A stretch of DNA of 5,207 bases from NCBI GenBank assembly GCA_003645845.1, contig QNCV01000201.1, positions 1 to 5,207 on the forward strand, written 5' to 3'. A model generated the notes under the pieces. It was not told the DNA's origin and ran no database searches. It saw only the letters and a list, made by a program, of their open reading frames with translations. A program made the translations under genes and the position numbers. Within the stretch, counting starts at the first letter, position 1, and the number at the start of each line of letters is the position of its first letter. Source of the stretch: Fidelibacterota bacterium. Lineage in GTDB: Bacteria; Fidelibacterota; UBA2242. Positions 1-5,207 of this stretch are shown piece by piece.

Positions 1-1
1 C

Positions 2-1099
2 AGGGAAAAATACGGAAACGCCCAGTTTTCCTGGGGCGGCGCAATGGAACACCAGACCTGTACCAGTCTGGGTGCAAATACTTATAAAAAGACCTTCAAC
101 GAATTGACGATATGTCATGAACTAGCTCAGCAGTGGTGGGGCGATATGATTACCTGTGCCGACTGGCACAATATCTGGCTGAACGAGGGATTTGCCCGTT
201 ATTCCGAAGCGCTCTGGCGCGAGCACACCGATGGTGAAAAAGGGTATCACGACTACATGAATATTATCAACCGGCCGGAATTATGGCAGGACGGCCCGGT
301 CTATATTCAAAACACCAGCAGTGTTAATTCGATTTTTAATCTGCTGGTCTATGATAAAGGTGCCTGGATTCTGCACATGCTCAGGCATGTTGTTGGTGAT
401 TCAACGTTTTGGAATATTTTTAGAGCCTATCGTGACGCCCATTATATGGGTACCGCCACAACGGAAGACTTCCAAAAAATCTGTGAATCGGTCTCCGGGA
501 AAAGTCTCGACTGGTTTTTTCGCCAATGGGTTTACAACACCGGTATGCCGGATTATAAGGTTTCCTGGAGACGTCGGAAAACAGGCGTCAGTAATTGGCA
601 ACTGACTCTCGTCCTTGACCAGATGCAGTCCAAGACCAACCGTTTCAAGATGCCGGTTGATATCCTGGTGCAGCTTGAAAATTCCGATACATTGATTGTC
701 GTTCAGGACAGCCTGTTGTCTCAGGAATTTGTGTTTAATTTTAATGAAATGCCGAAAGATATAACGGTTGATCCGGATAACTGGATACTGAAAACAATTC
801 GCTATTCATCAATCGATCCCGATGTCGGTTATTTACCGGACAGGTTTTTATTGAGTGTGCCTTATCCCAATCCTTTCAATGCAAGTGTCCGTCTGAGTGT
901 GTATCTGCCTTTCGATGCCGATTCAAAAATTACCGTCTATGATATTAATGGACGGCTTGTGGACAGGATTCAATTGTACCGGCAAAAGGGGTGTTCGGAT
1001 TTGGAATGGACTCCGGTAAATTTGCCGTCCGGTGTCTATGTTATCCGGTTGGAGAATGACTGGACGGATTTTGCCAGAAAAATTGTATATTTAAAATAG
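2..1099 (+). CDS. M1-family aminopeptidase-like secreted protein with FCB/type IX-type sorting tail (5' partial)
   Basis: This is the C-terminal part of a zinc-aminopeptidase-like protein of the M1 (gluzincin) family. The frame is open from base 2, and the codons before the ATG at 44 read into GGAMEHQT, the substrate-binding GAMEN-type motif, so the true start lies outside the window and the ATG at 44 is internal. Counting residues from that ATG, the zinc site is HELAQ (25-29), then 18 residues, then E48 in NEGFA. The catalytic-type Tyr is Y103 in VYDKGAW. Family members normally have HELAH, so the second His ligand is replaced by Gln (codon CAG, 128-130), while Glu26, E48 and Tyr103 remain. 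A helical segment (about 104-170) and a beta-rich segment (about 170-262) follow. The last ~88 residues carry PYPNPFN (273-279), an INGRLV turn, SGVYVIRL and a terminal Lys, typical of type IX-type sorting domains in FCB bacteria. Export and surface attachment or release are inferred from this tail. Peptidase activity is doubtful if the Gln is real. Confidence 0.93.
   Translation, partial: REKYGNAQFSWGGAMEHQTCTSLGANTYKKTFNELTICHELAQQWWGDMITCADWHNIWLNEGFARYSEALWREHTDGEKGYHDYMNIINRPELWQDGPVYIQNTSSVNSIFNLLVYDKGAWILHMLRHVVGDSTFWNIFRAYRDAHYMGTATTEDFQKICESVSGKSLDWFFRQWVYNTGMPDYKVSWRRRKTGVSNWQLTLVLDQMQSKTNRFKMPVDILVQLENSDTLIVVQDSLLSQEFVFNFNEMPKDITVDPDNWILKTIRYSSIDPDVGYLPDRFLLSVPYPNPFNASVRLSVYLPFDADSKITVYDINGRLVDRIQLYRQKGCSDLEWTPVNLPSGVYVIRLENDWTDFARKIVYLK
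833..1096 (+). other. C-terminal sorting-domain region (type IX / Por-secretion-tail-like) of the M1 protein
   Basis: This subregion encodes the last ~88 residues of the upstream gene. It begins near LPDRF, then PYPNPFN, then alternating beta strands (VRLSVYLP, SKITVYDINGRLV, LPSGVYVIRLEN) and ends KIVYLK. The order of an NPFN motif, a 'hydrophobic-Y-D/N-x-x-G-R' strand, a Trp, an SGVY strand and a terminal Lys matches the sorting tails of many secreted proteins in Calditrichota, Ignavibacteria and related phyla. In Bacteroidetes such tails direct passage through the type IX system. Whether this organism uses that exact machinery cannot be judged here, because no translocon gene is in the window. 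Confidence 0.8.
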
Positions 1100-1103
1100 C
1101 TGT

Positions 1104-1132
1104 GATGTAGCTAAAACGGTCGATTTTACATC
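1104..1132. promoter_or_regulatory. Weak imperfect inverted repeat in the 42-bp spacer between the first two genes
   Basis: The arm GATGTA (1104-1109) plus AAA (1114-1116) is complementary to TTTTACATC (1124-1132), with GCTA (1110-1113) bulged and a 7-base loop. The structure is AT-rich and has no T-run directly after it, so it is not a convincing terminator. It lies just before the next start codon and could be an operator, an mRNA leader structure or chance. The spacer shows no recognisable Shine-Dalgarno or -35/-10 pair, which fits read-through from the upstream gene. Confidence 0.2.
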
Positions 1133-1141
1133 TAATATTTT

Positions 1142-4100
1142 ATGGAAAACCAAACAAAAGACATGAATTACCCAGAAATGAAAAGATCATATTTCCGTCT
1201 TGCCAGCGTCTGCTTTCTATTTTTTCTGCTGCTCAACACGGCGGTTTTGGCCCAGTTTGGTAAAAACAAGGTGCGCTATGACCAATACGATTGGTCTTAT
1301 ATACAGACGGATCACTTTGATATCTACTTTCATGATAAGGGCGAAGAGCTGGCACGCTTTGCGGCTCCGGTAGCCGAAGAGGTCGTCAGTGAAATATCCC
1401 GGGTTTTGAATTGGCGGCTCAGGAAAAGAGTCTCGGTGATCATCTATAATTCCCACAGCGATTTTCAGCAGACCAATGTGACCCAAGGCTATCTGACGGA
1501 AGGAATACTCGGTTTCACCGAATTATTGAAAAACCGCTCGGTTCTTGCTTTTGACGGCAGCATTAACAGCTTCAGGCACCTGATCCGGCATGAATTGGTA
1601 CATGTGGTAGTCAATGATATGATTTATGGCGGCAGCATTCAGAGTGTTATTTCTGGCCGTGTTCGATTGCAGATTCCGCTCTGGATGAACGAGGGATTGG
1701 CCGAATATATTTCCATGGGCTGGGATACAAACGCCGATATGATTCTGCGAGACATTGCCACCAATAATGATATTCCCAATATTCGGGAACTCGATTACTA
1801 TCTGGCCTATAAAGGCGGGCAATCGGTCTATCGCTTTATTGCCGATCGCTATGGCGTCCAAAAGATTGGGGAAATTTGGGCGAATATGAAAGGACGTTCA
1901 AGCGCCGAAAAGGGCATTGAAAAGTCCATTGGTCTGAATATGGAAGAATTAACCGAAGCCTGGCACAAGTGGGTTCGCAAAAAATACTGGCCGGATATCG
2001 CCGATCGGGACGAACTGGATGATATTGCGTTGCGGCTTACCGACCATAAGAAGCTGAAAAATTATTTCAACACCGGGCCGGCCATTAATCCGGACGGGAC
2101 CAAGATAGCTATGATGTCGGATCGCAAAGGCTATGCGGATATTTTTCTGATTGATGCGATTGAGGGTAAGGTTGAAGGGAAGCTGGTCGGCGGTCAGCGG
2201 ACTCCCGATCTGGAAGAACTGAAATGGCTGAATCCACGCCTAAGCTGGTCACCTGACGGTAAGAAGATTGTATTGGCGGTTAAGAGCGGCCGGAAAGATG
2301 CGCTGATTGTTGTGGATGTTGCCACGAAAAAAAGGAAAAAATATACATTTCCCGATATTGATGAACTATTCACCGCCGCCTGGTCACCCGAAGGTGATCG
2401 GATTGCCTTTATCGGACTGAGCGGCGACCGGACGGATCTTTATCTTTATGATATAACGAGTGATACATTAACGCGTCTGACCAACGATTGGGCCTCGGAT
2501 TTTGAACCGAACTGGTCGCCCGACGGCACGAAGATAATTTTTGTCTCTCAACGGAATATTAATGTCAATGATATGTGGGCAGATGATCTTAAAAACTGGG
2601 TAATATCACCATATAACCAGACCGATTTGTTTGTCTATGATTTAACGACGGGACAGATTGCCCAGATCACAGACACACCATGGAATGAAAATTATCCCGC
2701 CTGGGCTAACACCGAGAATAAAATTTTCTACACCTCGGACGCCGAGGGTATCTCAAATCTCTATGTCAGGGATATGGACACCGGTAAACAGGTTGCCGTC
2801 ACCAACGTACTGACGGGAATATTCCAGCCAAGTTTGTCCCGCGACGACTCACGACTGGTCTTTGCCGGATATGCTGATAATGGGTGGGATGTGTATCTGA
2901 TTAACAATCCTCTGAAATTATTCAATGAATCCAAAACCGTAAAGCCAACCGCGTATGCGGAAAAAATCAAGAAAGTCTGGAGTCATCCGGAAAAAAACAG
3001 GCGTTTTGATTATCCCGCACCGGAAGATATCAAGCAATCCTATACTCACCGGGTTGCTACCGAAAAGTCCTATACAAACTATATTTTTGCGCCAAGTTAT
3101 CAAAACCCGGTTCCCGACACCCCGGATACTTCCATGGCGCTTCAGGATTCGATCAGTTATAAAGACGAAAAGGGTGAGTTCATTGTCAATCCGTATAAGA
3201 CAAAATTCAGTCTGGATCTGATTGATAGTCAGGCCGGCTATAATACATTTTGGGGATTTCAGGGAACGACGGTGTTTGCGTTCAGTGATGTTCTTGGTAA
3301 TCATCAGTTGATCTTCGGCTCTGAGATGTATATTGATCTGGAAAACAGCGATTATTACTTGGCTTATCAATATCTCAAGAACCGGACAAACTACGGGATC
3401 ACCGGTTTTCATACCGCAAATTTCTGGTATTACAGCCTCTATTATCTCTACAGGTTGAGAAATTACGGTGTCGATGTCTCGCTGTCCCGCCCCTTTTCAA
3501 GATTTTCGCGCATTGAGATGGCGGCAACATCTTACAATGTTGAACAGAAGTGGATCGACACATATACCGGTCAACTTCTGGAAGAACCGGTTTTGATACG
3601 CACCATATTACCCAGAGCGGCCTTTGTATTTGATAATACCTTGTGGGGTTATTTTTACCCGATTGACGGATGGCGCTGGCGCTTTGATGTGACCGCCAGT
3701 CCAAAATATAATGAAGCGAGTCTGGAATTTCAGACGATTCAGGCCGATATTCGCCGTTATTTCAAACTGAACCGGGAATATTCTTTTGCGCTGCGGCTGG
3801 CCGGAGGGCTCAGTACCGGTCCGAACGCACAGCGTTTCTTTCTGGGAGGTGAATCGAACTGGATCAATCAGAAATGGCGGAGCTATGTTCTCGATACTGA
3901 AAATGAATCGATCTTGGAGGATATTTATTTTTCAGAATTTGTAACGCCCTTGCGGGGCGCCCGGTATTATGAGCGCGCCGGAAACCGGTATTTTTTAACG
4001 AATTTTGAATTTCGCTATCCCTTTATCAAATATCTGGCTCTGGGCTGGCCGCTGCCCATGACGATTGGCGGACTGCAGGGAATCACGTTTCTGGATATCG

Positions 4101-4306
4101 GCGGCGCCTGGTACGGGAATGATTTTCATCCCTTTACAAAGGATTCCCGTTACGGAACCGCCATGGATGATCTTGTCTCCGGATTTGGAGTCGGTACCCG
4201 GATATTTATGGGTTATTTTCTGTTAAAAATCGATTGTGCCTGGCGGTATGACATGATCAGGGTCTGGTCGCCTCAATGGTATTTTTCGCTGGGACTGGAT
4301 TTTTAG
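1142..4306 (+). CDS. Metallopeptidase / TolB-like propeller / Omp85-like barrel fusion protein of the outer membrane
   Basis: A 1054-residue envelope protein in four parts. A signal peptide has a hydrophobic stretch at about 21-36 and a likely signal peptidase I cut after VLA (37/38). A gluzincin peptidase domain of the peptidase-MA-like kind (about 50-285) has HELVH at 150-154 and the third ligand E184 in WMNEGLAEY, all intact. Six TolB/PD40-type blades follow (about 312-590), with WSPDG-like motifs at 315, 369, 414 and 458 and degenerate fifth and sixth blades. After a Pro/charge-rich linker (about 590-685) comes a C-terminal beta-barrel (about 685-1054) with FLGGE (900-904), LRGAR (937-941, resembling the Omp85 loop-6 RG motif), NFEFRYPF (954-961) and a terminal Phe, as in barrels inserted by BamA. 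No POTRA domain is evident. The peptidase and propeller probably face the periplasm. ATGs at 1163 and 1178 also fit; the one at 1178 (MKRSYFRL) gives the most ordinary signal peptide, and none has a clear ribosome binding site. Substrate unknown. Confidence 0.92.
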   Translation: MENQTKDMNYPEMKRSYFRLASVCFLFFLLLNTAVLAQFGKNKVRYDQYDWSYIQTDHFDIYFHDKGEELARFAAPVAEEVVSEISRVLNWRLRKRVSVIIYNSHSDFQQTNVTQGYLTEGILGFTELLKNRSVLAFDGSINSFRHLIRHELVHVVVNDMIYGGSIQSVISGRVRLQIPLWMNEGLAEYISMGWDTNADMILRDIATNNDIPNIRELDYYLAYKGGQSVYRFIADRYGVQKIGEIWANMKGRSSAEKGIEKSIGLNMEELTEAWHKWVRKKYWPDIADRDELDDIALRLTDHKKLKNYFNTGPAINPDGTKIAMMSDRKGYADIFLIDAIEGKVEGKLVGGQRTPDLEELKWLNPRLSWSPDGKKIVLAVKSGRKDALIVVDVATKKRKKYTFPDIDELFTAAWSPEGDRIAFIGLSGDRTDLYLYDITSDTLTRLTNDWASDFEPNWSPDGTKIIFVSQRNINVNDMWADDLKNWVISPYNQTDLFVYDLTTGQIAQITDTPWNENYPAWANTENKIFYTSDAEGISNLYVRDMDTGKQVAVTNVLTGIFQPSLSRDDSRLVFAGYADNGWDVYLINNPLKLFNESKTVKPTAYAEKIKKVWSHPEKNRRFDYPAPEDIKQSYTHRVATEKSYTNYIFAPSYQNPVPDTPDTSMALQDSISYKDEKGEFIVNPYKTKFSLDLIDSQAGYNTFWGFQGTTVFAFSDVLGNHQLIFGSEMYIDLENSDYYLAYQYLKNRTNYGITGFHTANFWYYSLYYLYRLRNYGVDVSLSRPFSRFSRIEMAATSYNVEQKWIDTYTGQLLEEPVLIRTILPRAAFVFDNTLWGYFYPIDGWRWRFDVTASPKYNEASLEFQTIQADIRRYFKLNREYSFALRLAGGLSTGPNAQRFFLGGESNWINQKWRSYVLDTENESILEDIYFSEFVTPLRGARYYERAGNRYFLTNFEFRYPFIKYLALGWPLPMTIGGLQGITFLDIGGAWYGNDFHPFTKDSRYGTAMDDLVSGFGVGTRIFMGYFLLKIDCAWRYDMIRVWSPQWYFSLGLDF
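1178..1252 (+). other. Signal peptide coding region and alternative start of the fusion protein
   Basis: Starting at the ATG at 1178 gives a short basic n-region (MKRSYFR), a hydrophobic core (LASVCFLFFLLLNTAV) and an LA/Q signal peptidase I site. The Cys in the core sits too far inside to act as a lipobox, so a lipoprotein is unlikely. The twelve extra residues encoded from the ATG at 1142 are polar and of mixed charge, unusual at the front of a signal peptide. I therefore slightly prefer 1178 as the real start, although the longer frame is kept as the gene limit. Confidence 0.6.
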
Positions 4307-4348
4307 ATTACTCTTCCCAATAATATTTCGGATTTTAATACCAGAAAA

Positions 4349-4399
4349 ACATCTAATTCGCTAATTTAGCAGGCCGAACAGGGCATTGTCTGTAGCTAA
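4349..4399. repeat. Short words shared with the upstream spacer, and clustered GCTAA/TTAGC motifs
   Basis: ACATCTAAT (4349-4357) and TGTAGCTAA (4391-4399) each occur exactly once more at 1128-1136 and 1106-1114, in the spacer before the fusion gene. GCTAATTTAGC (4360-4370) is a perfect 5-base inverted repeat around one central T. Further GCTAA copies lie at 4395-4399 and 4420-4424. The clustering ahead of two start codons could mark a regulator site, but the words are short and AT-rich, so chance is a real alternative. Confidence 0.25.
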
Positions 4400-4408
4400 T
4401 TGTTTTTT
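4366..4408 (+). terminator. Possible weak intrinsic terminator or leader hairpin before the transporter gene
   Basis: TTAGC (4366-4370) can pair with GCTAA (4395-4399), and inside it ACAGG (4378-4382) can pair with TCTGT via CTGT (4390-4393) plus one G-T pair. The stem is followed directly by TTGTTTTTT (4400-4408). The stem-then-T-run order suits a terminator for the fusion gene, but the stem is short with an unequal internal loop, and the T-run ends only nine bases before the next ATG. It could equally be part of the transporter's leader, or chance. Confidence 0.25.
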
Positions 4409-4417
4409 AGGTTGTAT

Positions 4418-5207
4418 ATGCTAAAGTATTTTCAGTTTTTCCTGCTTTGTCTGATCTGGGGGACAACCTATGCAGCGATAAAGATTGGTTCTGACTCTAC
4501 ACCTCCGATGGTGGGATTGGCCATCCGTTATGGTATTGCTTTGCTGGTGCTGTTCCCGATTATCAGGATTACGGGGCGCAAGATTCCCGTGGATAGAGCC
4601 TCTGTGAAACTGTATTTGGTTGCAGGTGTATTCAACATGGCACTCAGCTATCTGTGTACCTATTGGGCGATGAATTTTATTCCCAGTAGTCTGTCGTCTA
4701 TTCTGTGGGCTACATTTCCGCTGTTCAACGGTATACTGGCCCATATGATGATTCCGTCAGAGCATCTGAATGTGCGACGTCTGACTTCGATTATTATAAG
4801 TATGATTGGTGTTATTCTGATTTTATCGGATCAGAAACTGGTGTTCAATACGCAAGTACTGATTGGCTGCATAGTTGTTTTACTGGGGGTTCTTATAGGA
4901 GCATACTCCAATATTTATATTAAAAGATTCGGCGACAATTATGATCCTCTGATATTGACGGCGGTTTCGCTGCTGATTGGCGGTCTGATTCATTTATTCG
5001 GAGCGTTTCTGTTAAGTCAGTTTGCCGATATGACCTGGTCTTTGCGAAATATTGGCGCGGCGGCCTATCTCGGGATTTTCGGTTCGGCGATGGCGTTTTT
5101 TATGTATTACTCACTGCTGCGGAAAATAGAAGTCGTCAAAATGTCCTTTGTGACCTTTCTTTCGCCCATTGTCGCCAGTCTCGTGGGGTTGACTTTACTG
5201 CATGAAA
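4418..5207 (+). CDS. EamA/DMT-family inner-membrane transporter (3' partial)
   Basis: The frame stays open from the ATG at 4418 to the right edge, giving 263 residues with no stop. It is a drug/metabolite-transporter superfamily protein with two EamA repeats. The first (about 5-137) begins with the characteristic LIWGTTYAAIKIG (12-24). The second (about 147-263) contains YLGIFGSAMAFFMYYSLLRKI followed by FLSPIVASLVGLTLLHE, the usual end-of-domain pattern. About nine hydrophobic segments are visible (near 3-23, 32-50, 64-84, 90-110, 121-137, 147-167, 178-199, 211-233, 239-260). The family normally has ten in ~290-300 residues, so roughly 30-40 residues are missing beyond the edge. An in-frame TAA at 4397 limits the start to TTG 4400, TTG 4412 or ATG 4418; the ATG has only a weak AGG six bases upstream. 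Relatives export or import amino acids, metabolites or drugs; the substrate cannot be told from sequence. The 111-bp gap to the fusion gene suggests it may be transcribed separately. Confidence 0.92.
   Translation, partial: MLKYFQFFLLCLIWGTTYAAIKIGSDSTPPMVGLAIRYGIALLVLFPIIRITGRKIPVDRASVKLYLVAGVFNMALSYLCTYWAMNFIPSSLSSILWATFPLFNGILAHMMIPSEHLNVRRLTSIIISMIGVILILSDQKLVFNTQVLIGCIVVLLGVLIGAYSNIYIKRFGDNYDPLILTAVSLLIGGLIHLFGAFLLSQFADMTWSLRNIGAAAYLGIFGSAMAFFMYYSLLRKIEVVKMSFVTFLSPIVASLVGLTLLHE

Noticed and set aside
44..46. ATG at 44 as the start of the first gene
   Set aside because: The frame is open to base 2 and the upstream codons (YGNAQFSWGGA) complete the GAMEH motif of M1 enzymes, so this Met is internal and the gene is cut by the window edge.
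38..52. GAMEH in place of the textbook GAMEN motif
   Set aside because: His after GAME/GGME is, as far as I recall, common in bacterial secreted M1 proteins with sorting tails, so it is not a defect like the HELAQ change.
321..605. Plus-strand frame of 94 codons overlapping the M1 gene
   Set aside because: It is out of frame with a clearly conserved protein and its translation has no recognisable family features.
2240..2700. Recurring WSPDG-coding stretches as a DNA repeat
   Set aside because: They are protein-level repeats of the beta-propeller; codon use differs between copies, so this is not a nucleotide repeat or recent duplication.
2918..3412. Minus-strand open frame of 164 codons inside the fusion gene
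   Set aside because: It lies opposite well-supported linker and barrel coding sequence, and its translation shows no recognisable domain or pattern; it is a shadow frame.
4386..4419. Possible sigma-70-like promoter (TTGTCT with a GTATAT-like box) before the transporter
   Set aside because: The -10-like box would overlap the start codon and the match is poor; no convincing FCB-type -33/-7 pair was found either.
4421..4744. Minus-strand frame of 107 codons opposite the transporter gene
   Set aside because: The plus-strand EamA frame explains this region fully; the minus-strand translation is rich in Gln, Arg and His with no family pattern, as expected for the complement of a membrane-protein gene.
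4705..4923. Plus-strand frame of 72 codons inside the transporter
   Set aside because: It is a different frame of the EamA gene, whose hydrophobic segments and motifs continue unbroken through this stretch.

Overview
The window holds three same-strand genes from what looks like a Gram-negative bacterium of the FCB assemblage (Bacteroidetes / Ignavibacteria / Calditrichota / Marinimicrobia / KSB1-type lineages). Three things suggest this: a secreted protein ending in a 'YPNPFN...SGVYVIRL...K' tail of the type IX-secretion / FCB sorting kind; a large outer-membrane barrel protein; and AT-rich spacers without good Shine-Dalgarno sequences. The phylum cannot be fixed from this window. No mobile element, CRISPR array, tRNA or rRNA gene is visible.

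Layout. (1) Positions 2-1099: the 3' part of an M1-family (gluzincin) aminopeptidase-like gene, entering from the left edge and ending in the sorting tail. Its zinc site reads HELAQ instead of HELAH, so one zinc ligand is replaced by Gln. (2) Positions 1100-1141: a 42-bp AT-rich spacer with a weak inverted repeat. (3) Positions 1142-4306: a 1054-residue fusion protein with a signal peptide, a zinc metallopeptidase domain with intact HELVH...E, a six-bladed TolB/PD40-like beta-propeller, a Pro-rich linker, and a C-terminal Omp85/BamA-like outer-membrane barrel ending in Phe. (4) Positions 4307-4417: a 111-bp AT-rich spacer with a possible weak terminator or leader hairpin and short words shared with the first spacer. 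(5) Position 4418 to the right edge: an EamA/DMT-family inner-membrane transporter, cut off at the window end.

The first two genes are probably co-transcribed. Both products are envelope or exported proteins carrying metallopeptidase domains, so a shared role in extracytoplasmic protein or peptide processing is possible, but it is inferred only from proximity. The transporter lies downstream of a longer spacer and may be a separate unit. The two observations most worth following up are the HEXXH-to-HEXXQ change in the M1 protein and the peptidase-propeller-barrel fusion.
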